A program made the translations under genes and the position numbers. Below the pieces are notes generated by a model that was not told the origin of the DNA, searched no databases, and saw only the letters and a program-made list of their open reading frames with translations. A DNA stretch of 64,000 bases from Brachyspira suanatina (GTDB taxonomy: Bacteria; Spirochaetota; Brachyspiria; Brachyspirales; Brachyspiraceae): contig NZ_CVLB01000001.1 of NCBI RefSeq assembly GCF_001049755.1, forward strand, positions 1,940,995 to 2,004,994, given 5' to 3'. Below, one piece after another: positions 47,143 to 55,298 of this stretch; positions within the stretch are counted from its first letter, which is position 1, and each line of letters begins with the position of its first letter.

Positions 47143-48189
47143 GTGTTTAGTTATTTTGAAAAAAGTCAGAGAAGAAGAAGGATCTTAAATAACATAAAAT
47201 CAAGAAGGATTATAATAGATAAATTTAATATTCCATTAGGTATAGTACCTAGCGAATATGTATACCCAATAGAGGGTACAAAAATAGAATTAAAAAATAC
47301 TGATAATGGAGATGTATATTCATATAAAATATCCGTTTCAGCAGAAAAAATATTTTCATTGTATATGAAATTATTAAAATTATTTCCATCTTATGGCACC
47401 ATGATCATAGAAAGAATCAGCGAAGATGTTAACAGAGATTTCGATGTTCTTATGAGCGATCCTGATGTTTCATTAAATGAAATAAGAAAAGTATTTAGAA
47501 GATATAACGAATTATGGATTGAATGCGGTTTTGTAGGTTTTGGTGTTATAGATGAACTTACAGAGTTTGAAATTTTTATAAATTTAGATAAAGAAATAGA
47601 AATCAACACTTCATATAAAAATATGAAGCAAATTAATCGTATATTACGTTCATATAAGCTTTTAAATGATGATGTTTCTTTTATCAGCGACTATGAACAT
47701 ATGCATTATTCTCTTTCATCTATAGTTGCAGATGAAGGATGTTCTGAAGCTGATGAATATGTTTTTGATTATTATGATATTATAAATAATCTTAAATCAA
47801 CTTATGGATTCACCACTATCAATTTAAATGATGTTAATAATATTATAAAAACTCCAAAGTGGTGGAATGTTACAGTTAAGGGTTTGGGTAAATGTCAGAA
47901 ACGAACTTTTATATCAACTTATTATATAGTGGCAAATACAATAGAAGAAATGGAAACATTAATAGATGAAAAAATGAAAGATATGAACGTTGATTATTAT
48001 TATATATACGATTTTTATAATGTTGATCCTAATGACTATAATTATGAAAGTGTGAACGTTACTAATATTCAAAATGTATCTTTTGAGAAAGCACCTTGTG
48101 GTATATGGGGACAATCTGATGTATTTATATGCAAAGCTAAAAATATAGCTTCATATTATATTAATAAGAATTATGCAAGAACATACTAA
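47143..48189 (+). CDS. Protein of unknown function
   Basis: 348 residues, no signal peptide, no membrane segment. Basic N-terminus (EKSQRRRRILNNIKSRR), then mixed alpha/beta sequence with acidic and Asn/Tyr-rich parts; ELWIECGFVGFGVIDELTEF is a distinctive block. No family recognised. The start is GTG 47143, with CGGAG 7 nt upstream; a longer TTG start (47128) lacks a site. Its 3' end overlaps the NUDIX start by 17 nt, so the two are translated together; a link to nucleotide handling is only guessed from that. Confidence 0.65.
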   Translation: MFSYFEKSQRRRRILNNIKSRRIIIDKFNIPLGIVPSEYVYPIEGTKIELKNTDNGDVYSYKISVSAEKIFSLYMKLLKLFPSYGTMIIERISEDVNRDFDVLMSDPDVSLNEIRKVFRRYNELWIECGFVGFGVIDELTEFEIFINLDKEIEINTSYKNMKQINRILRSYKLLNDDVSFISDYEHMHYSLSSIVADEGCSEADEYVFDYYDIINNLKSTYGFTTINLNDVNNIIKTPKWWNVTVKGLGKCQKRTFISTYYIVANTIEEMETLIDEKMKDMNVDYYYIYDFYNVDPNDYNYESVNVTNIQNVSFEKAPCGIWGQSDVFICKAKNIASYYINKNYARTY

Positions 48190-48739
48190 TGATAATTTTA
48201 TAAACGCTTTAAAAATAAAAGAACATATTAAATATCAATTTAAATATTGTCCATATTGCGGTGAAAAAGATTCTTTTATTTTTAATGATGTAAAAATCTT
48301 TAAATGCTCAAAATGTAAAAGAACATATTTTACTAATCCGGCATCCGCTGTAGGAGTTGTTATAGAAACTCCAAATGGAATAGTATTTGTAGAAAGAAAA
48401 TTTGAACCTCAAAAAGGTTATATAGATATGCCAGGAGGTTTTTGCGAGCCTTATGAAAGAGCTGAAGATAGTGCTGTCAGAGAAGTTTTTGAAGAAACTA
48501 ATATAAAATTAAATAAAGTGAATTTTCTTATTAGCGGATATAATGAATATATATATGATGGTATAATGTATATTACAACAGATATATTCTTTTATTCAAA
48601 TTTAGATTATATCCCAGAGACAGCTGCAAATGATGATGCTTCAAAAGTTATTTTTATAAAAAGAGAAAATATTGATTTGGAAAAAATAGCTTTCGAATCT
48701 GCTAAAGAAGCTCTTTCTTATTATATAAATAATTTTTAA
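48173..48739 (+). CDS. NUDIX hydrolase with N-terminal zinc ribbon
   Basis: 188 residues. The N-terminus has two CxxC knuckles (CPYCGE about 24-29 and CSKCKR about 45-50), the zinc ribbon found in NADH pyrophosphatase (NudC) and related NUDIX enzymes. The NUDIX box is GGFCEPYERAEDSAVREVFEE (21-residue box; given here by its key residues G-x5-E-x7-REVFEE, about 94-116). It hydrolyses a nucleoside diphosphate linked to some moiety; the substrate is not evident. It overlaps the unknown gene at 47143-48189 and precedes lepB. Confidence 0.85.
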   Translation: MQEHTNDNFINALKIKEHIKYQFKYCPYCGEKDSFIFNDVKIFKCSKCKRTYFTNPASAVGVVIETPNGIVFVERKFEPQKGYIDMPGGFCEPYERAEDSAVREVFEETNIKLNKVNFLISGYNEYIYDGIMYITTDIFFYSNLDYIPETAANDDASKVIFIKRENIDLEKIAFESAKEALSYYINNF

Positions 48740-48790
48740 TTTTTTATTAACAAATTTTTTTATTAACAATAATATTTAAATGCTTTGATT

Positions 48791-49327
48791 ATGACAAATA
48801 AAAAACAAATTATAGAAATAATATTAGCTTCTTTAAGTGCTGTTTTTATAGCCGGATTTATTAGAATATTTTTCTTCGATACATATATTGTTACTAATAA
48901 ATCTATGGAGCCTACATTTTTTGAAGGAGATCAAATACTTCTTTTAAAAAAGAATTTCATATTTAATAGAGTTAAAAATTTCGATGTTATAGTATTTAAT
49001 TATAATGATACAAATCTTGTCAAAAGAGTTATAGGAATAGAAGGCGATAAAGTAGAAATAAGAGACGGCGGACTTTATTTAAATGATGAACTAATAGAAC
49101 ATAAATATTATATATTTTCAAATGAAGATAATGGACTTTATATTTTAGGAAATAATCAGTATTTCGTTTTGGGTGATAATATAAAGGTTAGCGAGGACAG
49201 CAGGTATTTTGGGCTTATAGATGAAAAAGACATAAAAGGACAAGTTATACTCATATTCAGCCCAAAAAAAAGATTTCAGCTATTTAATAATATTTTTCAT
49301 CATAATGATAATAACATTTCTGAATAA
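48791..49327 (+). CDS. lepB: Signal peptidase I
   Basis: 178 residues. Membrane serine protease that removes signal peptides from exported proteins. N-terminal membrane anchor (about 6-28), the Ser box SMEPTFFEGD (about 37-46) with the nucleophile Ser, the Lys box LVKRVIGIEGDKVEI (general base) and the terminal GDNIKVSEDSRYFGLI box are in order. I start at ATG 48791; the track frame begins at TTG two codons earlier. No clear Shine-Dalgarno is seen. It follows the NUDIX gene by 51 nt, possibly in the same transcript. Confidence 0.92.
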   Translation: MTNKKQIIEIILASLSAVFIAGFIRIFFFDTYIVTNKSMEPTFFEGDQILLLKKNFIFNRVKNFDVIVFNYNDTNLVKRVIGIEGDKVEIRDGGLYLNDELIEHKYYIFSNEDNGLYILGNNQYFVLGDNIKVSEDSRYFGLIDEKDIKGQVILIFSPKKRFQLFNNIFHHNDNNISE

Positions 49328-49332
49328 ATTTA

Positions 49333-49662
49333 TTATACAAATATCACCTGCACTAAAAACATATAAATTACAGTGCCTGCTCCTATACTTATAAGTACAT
49401 TTCTTTTTATTATATGCAAAACTACTATAACTGCTATAGATATTAATTCAGGTATGGCATAAGGAAATTTTATAATATTAATATCTTTAAGACAATACAC
49501 TACAAGAAGTGCTATCATAGAATAAGGAAGTACTTTACCTAAAAACTGAACATATTTATTTTCAGATAATGATTTATTTATTATAATAAAAGGAAGAAAT
49601 CTAAGAAAAGCAGTTCCAATTACAATCATCAAAGCAGTTATTAACATTTCTGTATTATTCAT
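49333..49662 (-). CDS. azlD: AzlD-family branched-chain amino acid export subunit
   Basis: 109 residues with four membrane helices (ALMIVIGTAFLRFLPFIII about 10-28; KVLPYSMIALLVVYCL; others). AzlD is the small partner of AzlC and together they export branched-chain amino acids or analogues. I start at ATG 49662, which overlaps the azlC stop (ATGAATAA); a longer in-frame start exists 18 nt upstream inside azlC. Coupled to azlC. Confidence 0.82.
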   Translation of the reverse strand: MNNTEMLITALMIVIGTAFLRFLPFIIINKSLSENKYVQFLGKVLPYSMIALLVVYCLKDINIIKFPYAIPELISIAVIVVLHIIKRNVLISIGAGTVIYMFLVQVIFV

Positions 49663-50374
49663 ATATTTTTCCATCTTCATTATTATTATATTTATAAACT
49701 ATGCTTATAGATATAAATATTAACACCATAGCAAGTATTATAAATATATTGGTTTTAAATATTAAAATAGGTATTGAGCATAAAAGCCCAATCAAAGCAC
49801 CTCTATGATCTTTACTTTCAAGCCATTGTTCTGTAAATATCACAACGAATAAAGCAGTTAAAACAAAATCAAGCCCTTTAGTATTGAAAGTTATGAAAGA
49901 GCCTATTAAACATCCTAACAATGTACCTATATTCCAATACATATGATTTATGAAGGCCACAAAGAAAAGAAATGCATTTTTATTGATATTTTCCGGTATA
50001 TCAGCAGAGCATAATATTGAAAAAGTTTCATCGCTTAAAGTATATATTAAATAAGGCTTTATAATTCCTGTATTTTGAAATTTTGATACAAGAGATATTC
50101 CATAAAATCCTACTCTTGAATTAACTATCAATGTGAGTATGAAAGCATATAGAGGATCAAAAGGGGCTAAAAATAAATAATTAATAGCCGTATACTGCAT
50201 GCTTCCGCAATAGGCAAATAAACTTAAAAAAACTGCAAGCCAAGTATCAAGTCCTTTAGCTTTCATGAGTACTCCATAAGCCATACCCAAAAATATATAA
50301 CCTACAAGAACAGGTATAGTATAAGGAAAAGCATATTTTAATGCTGAAATCAAATCATGTTTTTTAGTATTCAT
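49655..50374 (-). CDS. azlC: AzlC-family branched-chain amino acid exporter
   Basis: 239 residues, about six membrane helices, with the family start ALKYAFPYTIPVLVGYIFLG (about 11-30) and the motif FLSLFAYCGSMQY (about 48-60) and NSRVGFYGISL in the middle. Large subunit of the AzlCD exporter. It begins 1 nt after the cutC stop and is followed by azlD, so cutC-azlC-azlD is one transcript. Confidence 0.88.
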   Translation of the reverse strand: MNTKKHDLISALKYAFPYTIPVLVGYIFLGMAYGVLMKAKGLDTWLAVFLSLFAYCGSMQYTAINYLFLAPFDPLYAFILTLIVNSRVGFYGISLVSKFQNTGIIKPYLIYTLSDETFSILCSADIPENINKNAFLFFVAFINHMYWNIGTLLGCLIGSFITFNTKGLDFVLTALFVVIFTEQWLESKDHRGALIGLLCSIPILIFKTNIFIILAMVLIFISISIVYKYNNNEDGKIYE

Positions 50375-50375
50375 A

Positions 50376-51113
50376 TTATAACTTTGATTTTATATTCTTC
50401 ACTTTGTTTTCATCAGTATATTTAACGCTGAACTCTGGAGGTCTTAAGGCAGCACCCATAAATACATTTTCATTTCTATATTCCATTAAACTATTAACTG
50501 TTTTATTTGCTGTCATATGATATTCATTAGCTTTTACAGTATCTTTTATATATTCAATATTTCTTTCATTTATTCCGCTTCCAGGCATTATTATTATTTT
50601 ATCATTATATTTTTCAACCAATTCTTTTAATTTGATTATACCGCTCATAACATTAGCCTCGCCGCCTGAAGTTAGTATTCTCTCAAAACCTAATGATATT
50701 ATGTCTTCGCATGCTTCATTTAAATCACGGCTTACATCTATTGCCCTATGAAAAGTAGCCTTACTGCTTCCCCATAAATCTAATAATTTAGAGCATCTTT
50801 CTTTATCAACCCGGCCCTCTTTTGTAAGTATGCCAAATACTATGCCGTCAATTTTTAATTCTTTCATAAGTTTTATTTCTTTTTTCATTATTTCAAACTC
50901 AATATAATCATAGCAGAAATCTCCGCCTCTAGGACGAACCATTGCATATATTGTAGCATTTACTTTTTCTCTTGCTAATTCTAAAACGCCATAACTAGGA
51001 GTAGTGCCTCCCTCAAACATATTGCCGCAAAGCTCGAGTCTGTCGGCTCCGCCTTTTTCAGCACTTATGCAAGACTGAACAGAATCAACACATATTTCTA
51101 TTTTTGTATTCAT
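50376..51113 (-). CDS. cutC: CutC family protein
   Basis: 245 residues of TIM-barrel type: EICVDSVQSCISAEKGGADRL (key N-terminal block, about 5-25), MVRPRGGDFCYDYIEFEIM (about 59-77), TFHRAIDVSRDL and the glycine-rich LTSGGEANVMSG. CutC was linked to copper homeostasis in E. coli, though the function is debated; metal binding is predicted from conserved His/Glu/Cys. First gene of cutC-azlCD. Its promoter (51149-51176) overlaps the divergent promoter of the DUF3298 gene. Confidence 0.88.
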   Translation of the reverse strand: MNTKIEICVDSVQSCISAEKGGADRLELCGNMFEGGTTPSYGVLELAREKVNATIYAMVRPRGGDFCYDYIEFEIMKKEIKLMKELKIDGIVFGILTKEGRVDKERCSKLLDLWGSSKATFHRAIDVSRDLNEACEDIISLGFERILTSGGEANVMSGIIKLKELVEKYNDKIIIMPGSGINERNIEYIKDTVKANEYHMTANKTVNSLMEYRNENVFMGAALRPPEFSVKYTDENKVKNIKSKL

Positions 51114-51148
51114 AATAATGCCTTTTATAAATTAATTAAAACATATCA

Positions 51149-51176
51149 ATTATACTAGAAAATTGCCAATTGTCAA
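51149..51176 (-). promoter_or_regulatory. Promoter of cutC-azlCD
   Basis: Minus strand TTGACA (51171-51176), 16-nt spacer, TATAAT (51149-51154); perfect hexamers, 36 nt before cutC. Overlaps the plus-strand promoter at 51163-51191. Confidence 0.75.
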
Positions 51177-51191
51177 AATATATTATATAAT
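51163..51191 (+). promoter_or_regulatory. Promoter of the DUF3298 gene
   Basis: TTGCCA (51163-51168), 17-nt spacer, TATAAT (51186-51191), 36 nt before the ATG. The two divergent promoters share bases, so their occupancy should be mutually exclusive. Confidence 0.65.
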
Positions 51192-51226
51192 CCATCTGCA
51201 TCTATTTTATAATAAGGATTAGGTTT

Positions 51227-52318
51227 ATGAAAAAATTATTTATAATGTTATTACTTAATATAATGTACATATCTGCCTTTGCTGATACTACCGATATAAC
51301 AAAGCATTTATTTTTTACTTTTGAAGGCAGCATTGATAAATACCCTATTACAATAAATATACATATTGAAAATCCTGATAATATTACAGAAAATAAAAAG
51401 TCTAATATAGACGGATATTATAAATACAATAATGTTAATACTCCAATACCTATAAGCGGAGAAATGGATAAAAATACTATTAAATTTACTGCCTTTGATT
51501 ATAATAATTCTGATAAAAAAGAAGAATTCAGTTTTAAAATAAATAATAGTCAGTTAAATAATATTATTGATTTAGGAAATGGTAAAAAGAATATTGATTT
51601 AAAAGGAAGCTGGAAAAATAATAATAAAAAATTAAGCTGTAATATAGATACTATAAAACCTTTAGGGGATAAAATACATACTGTTTATGATATATCTGTT
51701 TCTAAAGAATATAAAGATAAGACTTATGGTTTATCTGCACTTTATATAGAAAATTTAAAATCATCTATATATGAAGGTGAAATCATAAACAAAATAAACA
51801 ATACCAATGAGATGATTAAAAAGATTAATGATGATATTGCTAAAGTAAATTTTAATGAAGAAGAAATTTTTCACGAAGTTAATTTTTATAATTTTTATAA
51901 CAAATTTTTTAATGATAATATTTTATGTTTTACAAGCAGTACAGAATACTATTATGGAGGAGCGTATCCTGATACTTCAATATCACATTTGACATTAGAT
52001 ATTAATAAATTAGAAATAAAAATATTAACTTTATCAGATTTCGTAAATGACAGCGATAAATTTAGAAAAGCTTTGCAAAGCGAAATAGATAAACATTATA
52101 AAGAAATTGGAGAAGATGATTTTACTATTGATGTAATAAATAAATCTGATAGTTATTATGCTAAAAGTTTAATGTCAAGAAATGTTGCAATTAACAGATA
52201 TTCTGACGGCATTAGTTTGCATATAAGGTTTGAGCTTCCTCATGTTGTTAGAGCACTTGATGATTTTGAAATATCTTTTGAAAAATTAAAGCCTTATTTA
52301 AAAAAGAATATCTATTGA
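51227..52318 (+). CDS. Secreted DUF3298 (RsiV-like) protein
   Basis: 363 residues with a signal peptide (KKLFIMLLLNIMYISAFA, cleavage near 20). The C-terminal half is a DUF3298 domain: STEYYYGGAYPDTSISHLTL (about 243-262), ILTLSDFV and the terminal LKPYLKKN. DUF3298 occurs in anti-sigma factor RsiV (lysozyme binding) and in cell-surface lipoproteins; this one has no membrane anchor or sigma partner. The N-terminal half (about 25-180) is unassigned and beta-rich. AAGGAT is 8 nt before the ATG. Confidence 0.8.
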   Translation: MKKLFIMLLLNIMYISAFADTTDITKHLFFTFEGSIDKYPITINIHIENPDNITENKKSNIDGYYKYNNVNTPIPISGEMDKNTIKFTAFDYNNSDKKEEFSFKINNSQLNNIIDLGNGKKNIDLKGSWKNNNKKLSCNIDTIKPLGDKIHTVYDISVSKEYKDKTYGLSALYIENLKSSIYEGEIINKINNTNEMIKKINDDIAKVNFNEEEIFHEVNFYNFYNKFFNDNILCFTSSTEYYYGGAYPDTSISHLTLDINKLEIKILTLSDFVNDSDKFRKALQSEIDKHYKEIGEDDFTIDVINKSDSYYAKSLMSRNVAINRYSDGISLHIRFELPHVVRALDDFEISFEKLKPYLKKNIY

Positions 52319-52352
52319 TTATTTTGCCGCTTTAATAATAAATAATCAAAAC

Positions 52353-52381
52353 TTTACTTTTATAGTTATTTTTTGTATAAT
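52353..52381 (+). promoter_or_regulatory. Promoter of the Rpn-type nuclease, giving a leaderless start
   Basis: TTTACT (52353-52358), 17-nt spacer, TATAAT (52376-52381). The expected +1, seven nt downstream, is the A of the start codon at 52388. Confidence 0.5.
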
Positions 52382-52387
52382 GATATT

Positions 52388-53254
52388 ATGAGCAGAGATA
52401 TTAATGTTTTAAATGATTATTTTGTGAGATATTTATTCTCATCGTCAGACAGTAATTTAATACTGCTTGATTTTATCAATTCAATAATGCTCGACTCTAA
52501 TATGAAAACTTTTAGATCCGTAGAAATCCTTACACCTTTTAACTATAAAGAAAATTATCAAGATAAAGAAACAATAGCAGATGTAAAGTGTATAACTCAA
52601 AATGGTACTGTTGTAATTATAGAAATACAGTTGCAAGGTAATTCTAGATTTCCAGAAAGAATACTTTATTATTGGGCAGCTAATTATAGTAAGCTATTAA
52701 AGCATGGAGAAAAATATGATGCTTTAACTCCAGTAATTAGTATCAACTTACTTAATTTTAATTTAGATGATAATGATTCTATACATTCATGTTATATGAT
52801 TTATGATACTAACAGCAAAAAACTGTTAACAGATCATTTACAAATTCATATAATTGAACTTAAAAAATTCAAATATAATTTATTACAGCCAGATTTAAAC
52901 TGCTGGCTTAAATTTTTCACAATGAAAGAAAAAGATAATAAGGAGGTTGTTATGTCAGAATTAGTAAAAGAAAAGCCTATAATGGAAGAAGTGCAAAAAA
53001 GATATAATAACTTTATAAAAGACAGACTAATGATGAATGAATATGATAAAAGACAAGCTTATTTGTATGGTAATCAAATAATGCTTGATGAGGAGAGAAG
53101 ATTAGGTATTGAAGAAGGAATTAAGAAAGGTATAGAACAAGGTAAGAAGGAACAGCAAATATCTATAGCTAGAAGTTTGAAAAATGCAGGCATAGATATA
53201 AAAATCATAAGCGAAAACACAGGATTAAGTATACAAGAAATAAAAAACTTGTGA
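52388..53254 (+). CDS. PD-(D/E)XK nuclease-family transposase-like (Rpn) protein
   Basis: 288 residues of the Rpn/PDDEXK_2 family: an early helix FVRYLFSSSDSNLILLDFIN (about 9-28), then DVKCITQNGTVVIIEIQLQG (about 62-81), with the catalytic D and E-x-Q, and FPERILYYWAANYSKLL. Rpn proteins promote RecA-independent recombination by cutting DNA. A helical tail with repeated GIEEGIKKGIEQGKKEQQ ends the protein (short Gly-Lys repeats). Start is the ATG at 52388; the upstream TTG would precede the predicted transcription start. It stands alone and carries no inverted repeats of a transposon. Confidence 0.88.
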   Translation: MSRDINVLNDYFVRYLFSSSDSNLILLDFINSIMLDSNMKTFRSVEILTPFNYKENYQDKETIADVKCITQNGTVVIIEIQLQGNSRFPERILYYWAANYSKLLKHGEKYDALTPVISINLLNFNLDDNDSIHSCYMIYDTNSKKLLTDHLQIHIIELKKFKYNLLQPDLNCWLKFFTMKEKDNKEVVMSELVKEKPIMEEVQKRYNNFIKDRLMMNEYDKRQAYLYGNQIMLDEERRLGIEEGIKKGIEQGKKEQQISIARSLKNAGIDIKIISENTGLSIQEIKNL

Positions 53255-53257
53255 GTA

Positions 53258-53279
53258 TCTAGTAAATTTATTTACTAGA
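53258..53279. repeat. 22-nt palindrome after the Rpn gene
   Basis: tctagtaaat tt atttactaga, followed by agcgagcgaataa and a T run; a similar hairpin-plus-gcgag arrangement (ctagtgagt palindrome, actcgc, T-rich) is at 666-702. Could be a terminator or the edge of a repeated element. Confidence 0.4.
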
Positions 53280-53371
53280 CATAAATAGCGAGCGAATAAT
53301 TTTTTTATAAATAAATTAAAGAAATAAAAAAATTATAATAGATATAGATTTGAATTTATTTTTAAAATAAA

Positions 53372-53405
53372 AAGAGCTTCTATATAACAATATATAAAAG
53401 CTCTT
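53372..53405. terminator. Bidirectional terminator between Rpn and glutathione peroxidase genes
   Basis: aagagctt-c-tatata acaa tatata-a-aagctctt: 8 + 6 bp stem with a one-base bulge each side and T-rich sequence on both strands, in a convergent spacer. Confidence 0.8.
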
Positions 53406-53411
53406 AATTTT

Positions 53412-53897
53412 TTATTCTTTTTTTAATAATTCGGCTACTATCTCATCAAGTTCTTCAGGCTTTACTCTAGGATCATAGCGTCCAACTATATTTCCTTGCC
53501 TATCTATTAAAAACTTACCGAAATTCCATCTTATTTTATCAACGCCTTCTTCAGTAGGCTTTTCAGTTCTTAAATAAGTAAATAAAGGATCAGCATTCTT
53601 ACTATTAACTTTAACTTTGTCAAATAGCTTGAAAGTAATACCGTATTTCTCCTTTCTAAACTCAGCAATTTCTTCAATAGGTTCTTTAGCTTGTCCGCCG
53701 AATTGATTACAAGGAAAGTCTAATATTTCAAAACCATCCTTTTTATATTTTTTGTATAAATCCTGCAACGCAGAATATTGTTTCGTAAATCCTCATTTAG
53801 TGGCGGTATTAATTATAAGTAATACCTTTCCCTCATACTTTTTTAATTTTACATCTTTACCTTCAGCATCTTTAACTGTGTAGTCGTATATACTCAT
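53412..53897 (-). CDS. Selenocysteine-containing glutathione peroxidase (in-frame UGA at residue 35)
   Basis: A glutathione peroxidase-like thiol-dependent peroxidase. ATG 53897 (GGAGG 6 nt upstream) starts [18 protein letters not shown], and at codon 35 (53793-53795) there is TGA in exactly the catalytic position: NTATK-U-GFTKQY, where homologues have Cys or Sec. The reading then continues to 53412 with FPCNQFGGQ (Gln69) and WNFGKFL (Trp124-Asn125), the partners of the catalytic tetrad. Total 161 residues, normal for the family. Just after the UGA, TTCTGC GTT GCAGGA forms a 6-bp stem with a G-first loop, 23 nt from UGA to loop, fitting the bacterial SECIS. Standard ORF calling yields only the 118-residue C-terminal part. 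Confidence 0.85.
53759..53773 (-). promoter_or_regulatory. Candidate bacterial SECIS hairpin in the glutathione peroxidase mRNA
   Basis: TTCTGC-GTT-GCAGGA on the minus strand (stem with one U-G pair) starting 17 nt after the UGA codon; the loop begins with G. It lies within the coding sequence, as for fdhF and other bacterial selenoproteins. Confidence 0.65.
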
Positions 53898-53934
53898 CTT
53901 ATCCTCCGCTTATATAATATTTTACTAAAATAAA

Positions 53935-53974
53935 AAGGCATAGTACATTAATTAAATATTAATTACCATGCCTT
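53935..53974 (-). terminator. Terminator of tpx
   Basis: Minus strand AAGGCAT ... ATGCCTT with an inner AATTAAT/ATTAAT stem, followed by TTTTTA; located 30 nt after the tpx stop and separating it from the glutathione peroxidase. Confidence 0.7.
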
Positions 53975-54003
53975 ATATATTTCAATTATAATTTAATCAA
54001 AAA

Positions 54004-54501
54004 TTATAAAAGAGCTTTAGCAGCATTTAAAGCAGCATCATAATCTGGTTCATTAGTGATTTCTGGAACGTACTGAACATATTTAACAACATTGTCTTTG
54101 TCTAATACGAATACAGCACGAGTAAGAAGCTGTAATTCTTTTAATAAAGTACCGAATTTTCTTCCGAAATCTTTTTGATTGTAGTCAGAAGCTACGATAT
54201 GAGAAGCAGCATTAGCAGCAGCACACCATCTAGCTTGAGCAAATGGTAAGTCAACTGATACTGTTACAACTGTTACTCCTTTAAGAGAAGCAGCTTCTTT
54301 ATTGAATCTTTTAGTTTGTATATCGCATACAGGTGTATCCAAAGATGGTACAGAAGAAATGATTTTTACTGTATCACCAGCATCTTTTAAAGACCATGGG
54401 CTTAAATCTGTTTTTAATACTGTAAAATCTAAAGCTTTAGCTCCAACTGTTAATTGAGCACCTTCTAAATTTTGTGTTGCACCTTGAAATGTAACTGTCA
54501 T
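54004..54501 (-). CDS. tpx: Thiol peroxidase Tpx
   Basis: 165 residues, atypical 2-Cys peroxiredoxin that reduces hydrogen peroxide and alkyl hydroperoxides with thioredoxin. Peroxidatic Cys59 in SLDTPVCD and resolving Cys93 in RWCAAAN sit at the family positions. Own promoter (54572-54599) and terminator. It is next to the glutathione peroxidase, giving two peroxidases in a row, useful for an anaerobe on an oxygenated mucosa. AAGGAG precedes the ATG. Higher-GC codon use suggests strong expression. Confidence 0.95.
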   Translation of the reverse strand: MTVTFQGATQNLEGAQLTVGAKALDFTVLKTDLSPWSLKDAGDTVKIISSVPSLDTPVCDIQTKRFNKEAASLKGVTVVTVSVDLPFAQARWCAAANAASHIVASDYNQKDFGRKFGTLLKELQLLTRAVFVLDKDNVVKYVQYVPEITNEPDYDAALNAAKALL

Positions 54502-54571
54502 ATTTTTAACTCCTTAAACAATTATTTTTATTAAAAAATGAAAATAATTATTAATTTAATTATTTAAAGAA

Positions 54572-54599
54572 AATATATAATTATTAAAAAAAAAGTCAA
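54572..54599 (-). promoter_or_regulatory. Promoter of tpx
   Basis: Minus strand TTGACT (54594-54599), 16-nt spacer of T/A, TATATT (54572-54577), 70 nt before the ATG. Confidence 0.6.
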
Positions 54600-54615
54600 T
54601 AAAAAAATATTACAA

Positions 54616-55269
54616 TTATATTCTTTTTGTAGATTCTAGTAATTTTAGTCTTATTAAAAATTCTTTATTGTGTTTTATATTTATATCAATATCTTTTTTT
54701 GTGAAAGGATGAACAAAATGAATCTCTTTGGCAATTAAAGCAAAACCTTTCATTTTGTAAATACCAGCATTTTTTGAGTATATTTTATCACCTATTATAG
54801 GATGTCCAATATATGAAAGATGTACCCTTATTTGATGAGTTCTTCCTGTCAAAGGTTTTAATTCAAGCAAAGTATGTTCATTTAATCTTTTTAAAACTTT
54901 ATAATGAGTTATTGCTGATTCTCCGCCTTCTTTTACTGATAATGGAATTCTTCTATTAGGATTTTTTTTGTCAATGCCTATTGATATATCTATTGTGCCT
55001 TTTTCCTTTTCTACTTTTCCCTGAACTATAGCATGATACACTTTATTAATTGTTTTATCTTTAAAAGATTCTTCAAAATATTTTTTAGTTGCTTCATCTC
55101 TTGCAAGTATTACTATTCCTGAAGTAAATTTATCTATTCTATGAACTAAATATAAATTATCAATATGGGCATATTCTTTTTTTATTATATCTATTAAATT
55201 ATTATCAACTTCAATTCCAGCTTCTTTATCAATAGCAATAAAATAATCATCTTCATAAATAATTTTCAT
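54616..55269 (-). CDS. RluA/RluD-like pseudouridine synthase
   Basis: 217 residues with the catalytic motif HRIDKFTSGIVIL (about 43-55; Asp46 nucleophile), then RTHQIRVHLSYIGHPIIGD and the C-terminal HPFTKKDI. It modifies rRNA or tRNA uridines. Shorter than RluD and lacking an S4 domain. The substrate is unknown. It follows the Maf-like gene by 29 nt and is probably cotranscribed. Confidence 0.85.
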   Translation of the reverse strand: MKIIYEDDYFIAIDKEAGIEVDNNLIDIIKKEYAHIDNLYLVHRIDKFTSGIVILARDEATKKYFEESFKDKTINKVYHAIVQGKVEKEKGTIDISIGIDKKNPNRRIPLSVKEGGESAITHYKVLKRLNEHTLLELKPLTGRTHQIRVHLSYIGHPIIGDKIYSKNAGIYKMKGFALIAKEIHFVHPFTKKDIDINIKHNKEFLIRLKLLESTKRI

Positions 55270-55298
55270 TTCATATTCACTTTATAATTTTTATAATT

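Noticed and set aside
53258-53279. Terminator of the Rpn gene as the sole explanation
   Set aside because: Palindrome is A/T-rich with a weak stem, and a stronger bidirectional terminator is at 53372-53405; it is listed as a repeat.
53412-53768. A 118-residue glutathione peroxidase with TTG start
   Set aside because: It lacks the catalytic residue; the true start and the UGA lie upstream in the same frame.
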